Source: Methylosarcina fibrata AML-C10 (lineage in GTDB: Bacteria > Pseudomonadota > Gammaproteobacteria > Methylococcales > Methylomonadaceae). Taken from it: DNA of 64,000 nt. Made by a program: the position numbers and the translations under genes. The stretch spans positions 4,850,500 through 4,914,499 of the forward strand of contig NZ_KB889965.1 of assembly GCF_000372865.1 (NCBI RefSeq). Direction: 5' to 3'. The notes below the pieces were generated by a model. The model had not been told where the DNA came from. It was given only the letters and a program-made list of their open reading frames with translations, and made no database searches. Below are positions 50,453 to 60,053 of this stretch, in pieces (positions within the stretch are counted from its first letter, which is position 1; every line of letters starts with the position of its first letter).

Positions 50453-52933
50453 TTATACCGTATAAACCTCCGGAATACTTTTTCGAGATTCGCCGCTCCT
50501 TGAAGCCGCCTGTTTGCCCAGCATTTCTTCGGGGCTGAAATCGTCCACATCGATGGCGGCCCGCCGCGCTTGTCCGGCCAGGGCCATCAGGCCCGCTTCC
50601 TGATCGCTGATGAGGCCTTGAGCCACGGCTTCTTCGGCCATCGCCGACGGATCGCCTTTGGCCAGCCGCTTATCTTTTTGCGCCTGGCGAATTTTGGCTT
50701 CGACCGGAGCCGCCGCCAGCACGGCTTTAAAGGCGGCTTCAATCCGGCCGGTAGCGTCCTCCTTATCGAAACTGACATAGATTCCCTGCGTCAGGCGGTC
50801 CCGAACCTCCGAATCGTGTTGCAGCAGCGAGGCGGTTTGATGAATCAGGCGGTCGTTTGGAGGCGAGACCGGTTTTCCGAAAGGAAAAACCGCCAGCCGC
50901 AAAAGCCATGCGGCCGGCTGCAGCGGCAGTTTCCGGAGAATCTCCGAGAGCGCTTGCTGAGCCTGATGGAGCGTTTGCAGGCAGGCCCAATGCAGCAGCG
51001 GAATGTCTTCCTTGCGACCGCCCTGATTCTGGTAATGTTTGAGCACGCAGGAGCAGAGATAGAGGTTGCTCAAGGCGTCGGCAAATTGCCCGGAGATTCT
51101 TTCCTTTCGTTTTAACGAACCGCCCAGAGTCATCAAGGCAAAGTCGGCAAGAAGGGCGAAACTCGTGCTGAAGCGGGCAATCTGTTGGTAATACCGTTTG
51201 GTCAGCCGGTTGCCCGGCGTCCGGATAAAACGGGCGCCGGTCAGACCGAACAGAAAACCGGCCACCAGGTTGTGCATGAAAAAGCCGACGTGTTCGAGCA
51301 GGAGGCTGTCGAAAATGATCAAGGCCTGTTTCCGATTGGGCAGGTTCAGCGCCGCCATTTCTTTCTGCAGATAAGGATGGCAGCGAATCGCGCCCTGACC
51401 GAAGATCATCATCGAGCGGGTCAGAATATTGGCGCCTTCCACGGTAATGCTGACCGGGACGACCTGATACAGGCGGCCGAGATAATTCCGGGGGCCCATG
51501 CAGATGCCCGAGCCGCCCTGGATGTCCATGCCGTCGTTGATGATCTTGCGCATTCTTTCGGTCAATTCGTATTTGAGAATGGCGGAAATGACCGAAGGCT
51601 TTTCACCGTTGTCCAGGGCGGCGGTGGTGACCAGTCGCGCCGCGTCGAGAATGTAGGTTTCGCCGGCCATGCGCGCCAGCGGTTCTTCGATGCCCTCGAA
51701 TTCACCGATCGGCACGTTGAACTGCTTGCGTATCCGCGCATAGGCGCCGGTATTGCGGCAGGTCAGTTTGGCGCCGCCGACGCTGAGCGCCGGCAGCGAA
51801 ATGGCCCGTCCGGTGGCCAAACATTGCATCAGCATTTTCCAGCCGTTGCCGATCTGCTCGATGCCGCCGATGATCCAGTCCATCGGAATGAACACGTCCT
51901 TGCCCCAGTTTGGGCCGTTCTGGAAGGCCGAATTCAACGGAAAATGGCGCCGTCCGATCGATACGCCCGGCGTTCCGGTCGGTATCAGGGCCAGGGTAAT
52001 GCCGAGGTTGTCTCTATCGCCGAGTAAATGCTCCGGATCGTAGAGCTTGAAGGCGAGTCCCAGCACCGTGGCGATGGGGCCTAACGTAATATAGCGCTTT
52101 TCCCAGTTGAGGCGGATGCCGAGCACCTGCTCGTTGCCGTCGAAGGTGCCGTAGCAGACGACGCCGGTGTCCGGCATCGCGCCCGCATCGCTGCCCGCCA
52201 GTGGGCCGGTCAGCGCGAATGCCGGAATTTCCTCGCCCGAAGCCAGGCGCGGAAGATAATGGTTTTTTTGCTGTTCGGTGCCGTAGACCAGCAGCAGTTT
52301 GGCCGGTCCCAGCGAATTGGGCACCATCACCGTCACGGCGGCGGTGGAACTGCGGCTGGAAATTTTCATGACGATTTCCGAATGCGCCGTTTCCGAAAAC
52401 TCCAGGCCGCCGTATTGTTTGGGGATGATGATGCCGCAGAATTTCTGCTTTTTAATGTAATCCCAGACTTCTTCCGGTAGGTCCATGCGGTTGTGGGTGA
52501 TGTCCCAGTCGTTCAGCATCGCGCACAAGGTTTCCACCGGACCGTCGATAAACGCCTGTTCTTCCCTGGACAGCGTGGCGGTAGGCAAGTCCATCAGCCT
52601 CTTCCAGTCCGGGTTACCGGAGAAAAGCTCGGCATCCCACCAGGTCGTGCCGGCTTCCAGTGCTTCCCGCTCGGTTTGCGACATCGACGGCAGGGCTTTT
52701 TTCATGATCTGAAACAGCGGTCCGGTGATCAGACGCTGCCGGACGAAAGAAAGATTGAGAGGCAAAAAAATCAGCAAAAAAACCGTTGCCAGACCGATGC
52801 CGAGCGGAGTCGGACCGGTGAAGAGAAAATAAACCGTCAATAACGAGGCCAAAACGGCAGTGGACCAGAGCAGCGGAATTCGATAGTAGTACAGACCCGT
52901 CAACAGGACCAGTAGGGCGGCTATCCACAGCAT
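50453..52933 (-). CDS. fadE: Acyl-CoA dehydrogenase FadE
   Basis: FAD-dependent membrane-associated enzyme that introduces the first double bond in fatty-acid beta-oxidation. The 826-residue protein aligns by eye over its length with E. coli FadE (814): two or three N-terminal hydrophobic helices, then SRTEKEA-like MSQTEREALEAGTTWWDAEL, VMVPNSLGPAKLLLVYGTEQ, TGPLAGSDAGAMPDTG and NWEKRYITLGPIATVLGLAF. A C-terminal DUF1974-type domain follows. GGAG with 8-nt spacing fixes the start at 52933. It lies downstream of the FadN-like gene on the same strand, after a repeat-filled gap. Confidence 0.93.
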   Translation of the reverse strand: MLWIAALLVLLTGLYYYRIPLLWSTAVLASLLTVYFLFTGPTPLGIGLATVFLLIFLPLNLSFVRQRLITGPLFQIMKKALPSMSQTEREALEAGTTWWDAELFSGNPDWKRLMDLPTATLSREEQAFIDGPVETLCAMLNDWDITHNRMDLPEEVWDYIKKQKFCGIIIPKQYGGLEFSETAHSEIVMKISSRSSTAAVTVMVPNSLGPAKLLLVYGTEQQKNHYLPRLASGEEIPAFALTGPLAGSDAGAMPDTGVVCYGTFDGNEQVLGIRLNWEKRYITLGPIATVLGLAFKLYDPEHLLGDRDNLGITLALIPTGTPGVSIGRRHFPLNSAFQNGPNWGKDVFIPMDWIIGGIEQIGNGWKMLMQCLATGRAISLPALSVGGAKLTCRNTGAYARIRKQFNVPIGEFEGIEEPLARMAGETYILDAARLVTTAALDNGEKPSVISAILKYELTERMRKIINDGMDIQGGSGICMGPRNYLGRLYQVVPVSITVEGANILTRSMMIFGQGAIRCHPYLQKEMAALNLPNRKQALIIFDSLLLEHVGFFMHNLVAGFLFGLTGARFIRTPGNRLTKRYYQQIARFSTSFALLADFALMTLGGSLKRKERISGQFADALSNLYLCSCVLKHYQNQGGRKEDIPLLHWACLQTLHQAQQALSEILRKLPLQPAAWLLRLAVFPFGKPVSPPNDRLIHQTASLLQHDSEVRDRLTQGIYVSFDKEDATGRIEAAFKAVLAAAPVEAKIRQAQKDKRLAKGDPSAMAEEAVAQGLISDQEAGLMALAGQARRAAIDVDDFSPEEMLGKQAASRSGESRKSIPEVYTV

Positions 52934-53006
52934 GATTGTTCTCCAGGTTGGGTAAAGCTTTAAATTGCACTCAAGACCGGCATTGCAAGCGATCGGTTCT
53001 CGAATC

Positions 53007-53254
53007 CGTGCGGTGGATGCGCTTTGCTTATCCACCCTACCGTACATTTTTTCTTAACTTAACGGCATTAGGCGCGAACGGGATTAATTCCTCAACGGCT
53101 TGCCGGTTTTGAGTTTCGTAGGCCGGATAAGCGAAGCGCATCCGGCGGTCGTGCGGTGGATGCGCTTTGCTTATCCACCCTACCGTGTATTTTTTCTAAA
53201 CTTAACGGCTATTGGGCGCGGACGAGGTTAATTCCTCAACGGCTTGCCGGTTTT
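53007..53254. repeat. Duplicated 3' end of the fadN-like gene with embedded REP palindromes
   Basis: Copy A (53007-53110) and copy B (53150-53254) are about 104 bp long with an offset of 143 bp and differ at few positions. Each begins with a REP-like palindrome (GGTGGATGCGCTTTGC...TTATCCACC). Copy B ends within the last codons of the fadN-like gene, and copy A repeats those codons (KTGKPLRN and stop) plus the 3' flank. Between them, at 53117-53147, lies another REP palindrome (GCCGGATAAGCGAAGC/GCATCCGGC). Confidence 0.85.
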
Positions 53255-55546
53255 CAGCATGTGTTCGAGTCTGGCCAGGGTTCCCGGTTGTTTTACCAGG
53301 GCGACAAATGCCTCGCATTCCAGCGCCAGCAGGTCGTCTTCCGATAACGGTGTCGTGATGTCGGTGTTGCCGCCGCTCAGCACCGTGGCCAGTTTATCGC
53401 CGATTTCGACGTCGTATTCGGTCGCCTTGCCCAGCAGGCGATACGCTTTGACGCCCATCGACAGCAGAATTTTGACGGTTTTGCCGGGTAACGGGAAGAC
53501 CGGAGGCGAGGGCGGCGTATAATTTTCCGCCAATGAGATTGCCCTGGCCTTGGCATCGAACAGGAGGCGGTCCTTGTTCATCGTGATGCCGTCGTTCCTG
53601 CTTAAAAAGAGCAGTTCTTTCGCATCCGCCGCCGATTTCGATACCGTCGCCATGCTGATGGTCTGAAACGCTTTGACCACGGGCGGAATGGGACCTCCCG
53701 GCCGTTTCGGAAAAGCCAGCCAGCGGCGAAGATATTCCTTGCAGCCGCCCCAGCCCGGGATCAGACCGACGCCGACTTCGACCAGGCCTGTATACAGCTC
53801 GGCGTGCGCCTGGATTGCATCGCAATGCAGCAGAATTTCGCAGCCGCCTCCCAGGGCCAGTCCGGAAGGTGCGGCCACGACCGGGAAGGACGCGTATTTC
53901 AAGGCTTTGTAGGTTTGCTGACCTTCCTGGATCAACTGCTCGACGGCATGCCAGTCGCTGCGGTGGATGGCTTCCATCAACAAACCCAGGTTGGCGCCGG
54001 CCGAGAAATGTTCGGCGTCGTTATGGATGACCAGCGCTTTGTAACTCTCGGAAACTTTATCGACGCTTTGCCGGATCAGCTTCATCGACTCCATGTCGAG
54101 CGTATTCAATTTGCTGTGGAATTCCAGGCAGGCCACGCCGTCGCCGATGTCCCACAGGCTCGCAGACCGGTTTTCCAGAAGCGAGGGACCCTGCCGTTTG
54201 ATGTCAGCCAAAAGGAGCCTGCCTTCGACGCTGGGTACGGAGCGGTACGCGCCGGTCAGGTCAAGATAATGCAGTTGGCCGGATTCGGCTTTATATAAGG
54301 GCTGCTTCATCGCCAACAGCGGCGGCACCGGGAGATGGTCTTCGTGAAGTGCCCCGGCAAACCAGCCGACACCGATTTGATCGATCAACTGGAACGGCCC
54401 CAGTTTCCAGTTGAAACCGTCGCGCATCGCCGCGTCGATGGCCGTGATGTCGTCGGAGATTTCCGGCACCAGGCCGGCGGCATACGCCAGCGTTTTCGCC
54501 ATGACCCGCCGGGCATAAAGGGCGGCCGGATCGGGAGAGGACAACAGGGACTGAGCACCTTTTTTTTGGGCTTCCTGAAGCAGACTCAGATCGGGTTTTT
54601 CGCTGACCCGGTAATCGCCGGTCGCCAAATTAACGGCTTCCTTGACCCGTTTGCCGCCGGCTTCATTCAGACGGTAAAAGCCGCCTTTGCCTTTTCTGCC
54701 GGTGTGACCGCTTTCGATCATGTTCCGGACCACTTCGGGAAGCCGGCCGACTTGATGAAACGCGTCGGTTTTCGGAAGCGCTTGCTCCATGCTTTTCAGA
54801 ATGTGCGGCACAAGATCGAGCCCGACCAGATCCAGCAGGCCGAAGATCCCGGTTTTGGGGATGCCGAAAGGCGCCGAGATGGCCGCATCCGCGACCTCAA
54901 CGCTGACGTTCAGCTCGATCGCTTCGTGCAGGCCGCACAGCAGCCAGTAAATGCCGATGCGGTTGCCGATGAATCCCGGCGTGTCCTTGCAGGCGATGCA
55001 ATTCTTGCCGAGACGGACGTCGGCAAACCGGGTAACGGCTGCCGTCAGCTCGGGCCGGGTTTCCGGTCCCGATACCAGTTCCAGGAGCCGCATGTAGCGG
55101 GGCGGATTGAAAAAATGGGTAATCATGAAACGCTGCCGGAAGCTGTCGGGCATGTCCTGCGTCAACAGGCTCAAGGGCAGGGTGGAAGTATTGGAGGAAA
55201 TCAGACAGTCTTTGGTGCAGACCGTCTCCAGTTTACGATACAGCGATTGTTTTACCTGAGGCTGTTCGACCACGGCTTCGATGACCCAATCGACGTCCGC
55301 CAGTAAGCCCGGATCGTCTTCGATGTTGCCCGGCGTGATCAGCCGGATGTTGCCCGGATGCATCAGGGGCGGAGGGTCGGCCTTGAGCAGTTTCTCGACG
55401 GCGGTTTTGGCGATGATGCTGCGATCGCTGGCATTTTCGGGGACGATATCCAGCAAAACGACCGGAATACCGGCATTGCTGATATGAGCGGCGATGCTCG
55501 CCCCCATGACACCGGCGCCGATTACGGCGACTTTCTCGATGTTCAT
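53228..55546 (-). CDS. Bifunctional 3-hydroxyacyl-CoA dehydrogenase/enoyl-CoA hydratase, FadN-type order
   Basis: A 772-residue beta-oxidation enzyme. The dehydrogenase comes first (VAVIGAGVMGASIAAHISNA Rossmann motif; SSNTSTLPLSLL; ITHFFNPPRYMRLLELVSG) and the hydratase/isomerase domain follows (about 430-620; HFSAGANLGLLMEA, GGGCEILLHCDAIQAHAELY, GLIPGWGGCKEYL). That order is the FadN type and the reverse of E. coli FadB/FadJ. The ATG at 55546 overlaps the thiolase stop (TGATG). The 3' end is duplicated downstream. With FadE and the thiolase it would complete one turn of beta-oxidation. Confidence 0.92.
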   Translation of the reverse strand: MNIEKVAVIGAGVMGASIAAHISNAGIPVVLLDIVPENASDRSIIAKTAVEKLLKADPPPLMHPGNIRLITPGNIEDDPGLLADVDWVIEAVVEQPQVKQSLYRKLETVCTKDCLISSNTSTLPLSLLTQDMPDSFRQRFMITHFFNPPRYMRLLELVSGPETRPELTAAVTRFADVRLGKNCIACKDTPGFIGNRIGIYWLLCGLHEAIELNVSVEVADAAISAPFGIPKTGIFGLLDLVGLDLVPHILKSMEQALPKTDAFHQVGRLPEVVRNMIESGHTGRKGKGGFYRLNEAGGKRVKEAVNLATGDYRVSEKPDLSLLQEAQKKGAQSLLSSPDPAALYARRVMAKTLAYAAGLVPEISDDITAIDAAMRDGFNWKLGPFQLIDQIGVGWFAGALHEDHLPVPPLLAMKQPLYKAESGQLHYLDLTGAYRSVPSVEGRLLLADIKRQGPSLLENRSASLWDIGDGVACLEFHSKLNTLDMESMKLIRQSVDKVSESYKALVIHNDAEHFSAGANLGLLMEAIHRSDWHAVEQLIQEGQQTYKALKYASFPVVAAPSGLALGGGCEILLHCDAIQAHAELYTGLVEVGVGLIPGWGGCKEYLRRWLAFPKRPGGPIPPVVKAFQTISMATVSKSAADAKELLFLSRNDGITMNKDRLLFDAKARAISLAENYTPPSPPVFPLPGKTVKILLSMGVKAYRLLGKATEYDVEIGDKLATVLSGGNTDITTPLSEDDLLALECEAFVALVKQPGTLARLEHMLKTGKPLRN

Positions 55547-56685
55547 CAGATGGCCTCCAGAATGGTCGCAATGCCTTGGCCTCCGCCGATGCACATGGTA
55601 GCCAGAGCATAGCGTTTATGTTCCCTGTGCAGGAGGCTCGCCGCCTTGCCGGTAATGCGGGCGCCGCTTGCGCCCAGGGGATGGCCCAAAGCGATGGCGC
55701 CGCCGTCCAGGTTGAGCTTGCCCAACGGAATCGGCATGGCTTTCAGCACCGCGAGCGACTGTGCGGCGAAGGCTTCGTTCAATTCGACGATGTCGATATC
55801 GTCCAGCGCCAGTCCGGCGCGCTGCAGCGCTTTCTGCGTCGCACCGACAGGGCCTATGCCCATGATTTCCGGAGCGCAGCCCGATACCGCCGTGGCTTTG
55901 ATGCGTGCCAGCTTAGGGAGATGATGCGAATCGGCGTACTCTTCGCTGCAAACCAGAACGGCGGCGGCGCCGTCGGTTAACGGCGATGAGGTGCCAGCGG
56001 TAACCGTCCCGCTTATCTGAAAAGCCGGCGTCAGCTTGGCCAGGTCGGCGGCTGTGGAATCGGGGCGCAAGCAGCCGTCCGTATCAACGGTCTCGTTTGA
56101 GGCCGTGGTAATCGGAATGATTTCATCGGAAAAGCGTCCCTGCTGTTGAGCTTCATAGGCCTTTCGCTGACTTGCCAGCGCGAAGGTCTCCTGTTCGGGA
56201 CGCTCTATATGGTATTGTCTGGCCAGATTTTCCGCGGTGTCGCCCATGCCGATATAGGCTTGAGGAAAACTTTCGTAAAGCGCCGGATTGGGCATATAAT
56301 TGAAGCCGCCCATGGGAATCCGCGACATGGATTCAACGCCGGCGCAAATGAAGACATGGCCGGCATTCATTTGAATGGCGCCGGCCGCAATATGAATCGC
56401 TTGCATCGATGAGCCGCACAAGCGGTTAACCGTCACGCCGGCAACGGAAATGGGCAGCCCTGCCAAAGGAACGAGCAGCCGGGCCATATTCATTCCTTGT
56501 TCGCCTTCGGGAAAGCCGCAGCCCAGGATCAGATCTTCGATGTCGATGGGATTGACCCCTGTTTTGCCGATCAGACCTTTGACAACCTGAGCGGCCAGAT
56601 CGTCCGGTCTGACTTTATTCAACCGGCCTTTCGCGGCGGGCGTGAAGGGGGATCGGCAATACCCTGCGATAACTACGTTTTTCAT
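55546..56685 (-). CDS. Acetyl-CoA C-acyltransferase (thiolase)
   Basis: A 379-residue thiolase completing beta-oxidation. Catalytic features are the nucleophilic Cys in VNRLCGSSMQAIH, the His in ALGHPLGASGARI and the second Cys in TMCIGGGQG. The start at 56685 has AGGAG with 8-nt spacing. First gene of the fadA-fadN-fadE order on the minus strand, overlapping the FadN-like gene by 1 nt. Direction (degradation or acetoacetyl-CoA synthesis) is inferred from its neighbours. Confidence 0.93.
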   Translation of the reverse strand: MKNVVIAGYCRSPFTPAAKGRLNKVRPDDLAAQVVKGLIGKTGVNPIDIEDLILGCGFPEGEQGMNMARLLVPLAGLPISVAGVTVNRLCGSSMQAIHIAAGAIQMNAGHVFICAGVESMSRIPMGGFNYMPNPALYESFPQAYIGMGDTAENLARQYHIERPEQETFALASQRKAYEAQQQGRFSDEIIPITTASNETVDTDGCLRPDSTAADLAKLTPAFQISGTVTAGTSSPLTDGAAAVLVCSEEYADSHHLPKLARIKATAVSGCAPEIMGIGPVGATQKALQRAGLALDDIDIVELNEAFAAQSLAVLKAMPIPLGKLNLDGGAIALGHPLGASGARITGKAASLLHREHKRYALATMCIGGGQGIATILEAI

Positions 56686-56795
56686 CTGCCTTACTCCTGT
56701 CAATAGTCATATTAACGGCTACTCGCTGAAATTATTTTTATTGTTGAATTGGATATTCCTGAGCTAAAGGAGTTCCCCTGCGGCAGACCAATAAT

Positions 56796-59111
56796 TCAGG
56801 AGGAGTCGGAAGTTATAAGCTCCGGTTCGCGAACGCATTTTGCGATAAATTCGTCATTAATGCTCCAGGTTCCGCCGATGTTTTCCATTAAAATGCCGTG
56901 CCGGCTGGAATGGACTATCCTGAGTTCTTTTTCTTGAGTTCCCAGTTTGTTCATAACCTCGGAGGCGCTTTTGACGGAGACGATCGGGTCTTCATCTCCA
57001 TGTATGATCAGGACCGGAATAGCGATTTTGGGTAAAACTTCGTCCATATGCTGAATCAACAGCCTTAATTCGTACAGGGCCCTGACCGGGACATGCCGGT
57101 AATTGATGGTCGGATGTTCCGAAACGTTGGCCATGAAAGGCTTGATGCCCTCGAAAGAGGAAACCCAATCCACCAGTTTGTTGGTGCCGTGCAGTAATGG
57201 GACCAGCATGAACGAGGAGTTGATGAATTTTAAAGGAACGGCCGCCGCGCTGACGCCGATAACTTCCGGAAAGTTTTCCGAAGCCAGCTTGAGCGCCAGC
57301 GCTCCTCCGGTAGAGAATCCGGTCAAAATGATGCGGCTGCAATGCGCCTTGAGTATTCTATAGCCTTTTTTTACCGACAAGTACCAGTCTTCCCACGATT
57401 GGTCTCGCAGGGCGTAGGGTGAGGAGCCGTGGCCTTTGAGCCGGACCCCAAGTACGGTGTACCCTTGTTGGACCAGACTTTCACCGTAGCCTCTTAACTC
57501 GGCCGGACTGGCCAGAAGCCCGTGTATCAGTAAAACGCCGATTCCCCTGTCCTCCTTGGGCTGCAGGAAAAAAGGCGAAGGATTGGCGGAAGCCGTTTCA
57601 TGTTCATTGATATCGGCGAATTTCGATCGCGTAAAAGTCTGAATTTCCCAGTTTAAATCGAGATGCTCGTCTTCAAGATGCCAGGCGGCCAGTTTTTGCT
57701 TGTCGAGTTTTTCATACTCGTGAAGCGCTTGAACAACGGTTGCATGGACAGGCTTGATCGGTTCGGCTTCATTGTCGTAAACGGCAATCAGGTTCTCCAG
57801 CCGGATTTCGTCAAAATCATGCTCCTGCAGCAGCTTCGGCAGAAAATAGTAGTAATCGCCTTCCTCCTTGATCAAGCCGGAGGTTTTCGCCATCGTGATA
57901 AATTGTTCGAAGCGCTTGCTGGTTCCTTCGCTTAAATCCGAGTATTCGTTGGGATTGAGCAGGCTTCGGTGCAGATTGATTTTGGCATTGTTCTGCAAAT
58001 GTTTTACCGCTATATACAGGACGGTATAAAAACGCTGGCGTACGATTTGCGGCTGGCCGTTTTCTATACTGTGCATGATCAGCGTGGAAGCCAGATGGCT
58101 TAAATTGATCGTCACGTTCGTATAGATGTGCTCCATGTACTGGTTGCGCGTTTCGTTGGCGCTTTGTTTCAGATTGGCCCTCAACAGTCTCTGCTTCCAG
58201 TTTTTCGGAGCGATCTGTAAAGAAAAAACATCGTCCAGCGTTTTCAGTTCGGGCAACACTTCGGGGATGAGGTAGCGGGTCTGCCAGTTCCAGGTCTTGC
58301 TGGGGTCGATGGGCATTCCCATCCGGATATCCATGTCGGTGTTTTTAAAGATGATATTGCCTTCGACCAGAAGTTCTTCGGTCTGACGCCTGCTTAGACC
58401 GTTGGAAAACAGTTCGACCCCGGTCAGCAGCAGATTTTCCGAGGACCGGATCGGGTAAAAGGTAATATTCGAAGGGATGATCAAAGTGGGTTTCAGCGCC
58501 GAAGTCAAAATGTAATCGAGACTGTCGAGTTGCAGTTCTTCTTTCCAGCGTAACAGCTGATCGTAGTTTTTCTGGTTATAGGCTCTACGAATCACCGCCT
58601 TGAAAATTTCGATCCCCTGAGCCAGGACCGCAGCTCCGGTATGATGCTTGCGCCTTTCGCCGGCGAGCCGCGAATAGATGCTGTAATGGCCTTTGCTGTC
58701 CATGACGCGGTGATCCTTGACCATGCCGCCTTCGGGAAAGATGATGATTTTGCGTCCGCGCAACACTTGCTGGGCAAGCAAGGAAAAAAGCCGGGGATGA
58801 TTGTGCGGAAATACGCCGACATTGCTTAAAAAGCTGGAAAGAACGTTGTCTTCCTTGAAGAATTCGCCCGAGGCGATGGCGCAGCAGTAGGCGCCGCTCT
58901 GTTCAAAAATTAAAAACTGAGGAATAAAAGTTTCGAAGCGGGAAAAGTGATTGAATAAAAAAATATCTCCTTGCTGCACCTGGGTGTCGGCATGAAGCTT
59001 CATTTTGACGCCCAGCAGTTTGCGTACCGAACCGAACACTTTTACCGAGCGGTTATAGAGCCCCGTGTCTATATCGTTCCAGTTTTCAGGGTAGTCGGTT
59101 CTATACTGCAT
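56796..59111 (-). CDS. Fused PlsC-like acyltransferase and alpha/beta hydrolase
   Basis: A 771-residue two-domain protein. The N-terminal half has glycerolipid acyltransferase motifs: LFNHFSRFETFIP (NHxxxxE-like variant) and IIIFPEGGMVKD. A helical middle region (about 300-500) has no recognised domain. The C-terminal ~250 residues are an alpha/beta hydrolase of monoacylglycerol-lipase type: VLLIHGLLASPAELRGYG, nucleophile GFSTGG, acid HGDEDPIV and SRHGILM with the His. The catalytic His in the acyltransferase block I is present. A lipid-remodelling role in the inner membrane or cytoplasm is inferred. It stands between mlaA and the fad genes; mlaA lies 12 nt upstream. Confidence 0.85.
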   Translation of the reverse strand: MQYRTDYPENWNDIDTGLYNRSVKVFGSVRKLLGVKMKLHADTQVQQGDIFLFNHFSRFETFIPQFLIFEQSGAYCCAIASGEFFKEDNVLSSFLSNVGVFPHNHPRLFSLLAQQVLRGRKIIIFPEGGMVKDHRVMDSKGHYSIYSRLAGERRKHHTGAAVLAQGIEIFKAVIRRAYNQKNYDQLLRWKEELQLDSLDYILTSALKPTLIIPSNITFYPIRSSENLLLTGVELFSNGLSRRQTEELLVEGNIIFKNTDMDIRMGMPIDPSKTWNWQTRYLIPEVLPELKTLDDVFSLQIAPKNWKQRLLRANLKQSANETRNQYMEHIYTNVTINLSHLASTLIMHSIENGQPQIVRQRFYTVLYIAVKHLQNNAKINLHRSLLNPNEYSDLSEGTSKRFEQFITMAKTSGLIKEEGDYYYFLPKLLQEHDFDEIRLENLIAVYDNEAEPIKPVHATVVQALHEYEKLDKQKLAAWHLEDEHLDLNWEIQTFTRSKFADINEHETASANPSPFFLQPKEDRGIGVLLIHGLLASPAELRGYGESLVQQGYTVLGVRLKGHGSSPYALRDQSWEDWYLSVKKGYRILKAHCSRIILTGFSTGGALALKLASENFPEVIGVSAAAVPLKFINSSFMLVPLLHGTNKLVDWVSSFEGIKPFMANVSEHPTINYRHVPVRALYELRLLIQHMDEVLPKIAIPVLIIHGDEDPIVSVKSASEVMNKLGTQEKELRIVHSSRHGILMENIGGTWSINDEFIAKCVREPELITSDSS

Positions 59112-59123
59112 AATGACTTAGGT

Positions 59124-60053
59124 TTATTCGGGGGCCGACAGTTCCAGAAGGTGCCTCGAATTATTGATAACGGGGGCAGGGGCGTTATTGGGGTTTTGGT
59201 CGCCCAGCTCGTAGCCGCCCTGCGTGACGGGGATGCCGCCCTCGACTACCCTGGTTTGCGGCCCGGCGGCGGAAGATTCGCCGGTGCCGTCTTCTTCCAG
59301 GGACAGCTCGTCGACGTCCTCTTCCGGAGGATCGCCGTCATAAACTAGGTATTGGCGCTGTTGCATATAGGCGTTTTTGATGAATTCGTATCGGTCGACC
59401 GCAGCTTCGTCGAGTACTTTTTCCGAAGACAGAACGTCGGAGCGGGTATCGGTGACTTCCAGAACTTTGGATCCGGCGGTGGCGGCATTGACGGCGGCTC
59501 CGCCGAATACCGAAACATAGGTCAGAGGATTCAGCAGGGCATCGCCCACCAGTCCGACGGTATCCCGAGGCGAACTGGGCCCGAAGAACGGCAGGACCAG
59601 ATAAGTGCCGGACGGTACCCCCCAGAAGCCCAGAGTCTGCCCGAAATCCTCGTTGTGTTTGGGCAAGTTGATTTTCTTGGCTACGTCGAAAAAGCCGCCT
59701 ACGCCGACGGTGGTATTGACCAGAAAGCGGCTCAGATCCATGCCGCCCTGCAGCAGCTTTAACTGCAACAGGTCGTTTACGGTGACGCCGATGTCGTTAA
59801 TATTGCTGAAAAAATTTGTTATGCTCTCATTCACCGGCTTGGGCGTTATTTTTTGATAGCCCTGGGCTAACGGTTTGACCACGTTCTTGTCCAGTTTGTC
59901 GTTGAAAGCGTACGTGCCGCGGTTCCAGTCTTCCAGGGAGTCCGTCTCCCCGATGGCTTCCGGCGGCGTGGTACTGGCGCAGCCCATCAAGGCGGAAAGG
60001 GCAAATACATTACTCAGGAGAAGCGTTCGGATAGTGGTAGTCTGCTGAATCAT
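59124..60053 (-). CDS. mlaA: MlaA (VacJ) outer-membrane lipoprotein
   Basis: Outer-membrane lipoprotein that removes mislocalised phospholipids from the outer leaflet and passes them to the Mla pathway. The 309-residue protein has a lipobox ALMGCAS, the MlaA core (DSLEDWNRGTYAFNDKLDKN, VNDLLQLKLLQGGMDLSRF, NTTVGVGGFFDVAKK, GQTLGFWGVPSGTYLVLPFF) and an acidic, low-complexity C-terminal extension of ~70 residues. The rest of the mla operon is not in the window. It is probably co-transcribed with the acyltransferase-hydrolase 12 nt downstream. Confidence 0.93.
   Translation of the reverse strand: MIQQTTTIRTLLLSNVFALSALMGCASTTPPEAIGETDSLEDWNRGTYAFNDKLDKNVVKPLAQGYQKITPKPVNESITNFFSNINDIGVTVNDLLQLKLLQGGMDLSRFLVNTTVGVGGFFDVAKKINLPKHNEDFGQTLGFWGVPSGTYLVLPFFGPSSPRDTVGLVGDALLNPLTYVSVFGGAAVNAATAGSKVLEVTDTRSDVLSSEKVLDEAAVDRYEFIKNAYMQQRQYLVYDGDPPEEDVDELSLEEDGTGESSAAGPQTRVVEGGIPVTQGGYELGDQNPNNAPAPVINNSRHLLELSAPE

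Noticed and set aside
52614..52970. Frame overlapping the fadE start on the same strand
   Set aside because: Out of frame with the convincing FadE reading and without similarity.
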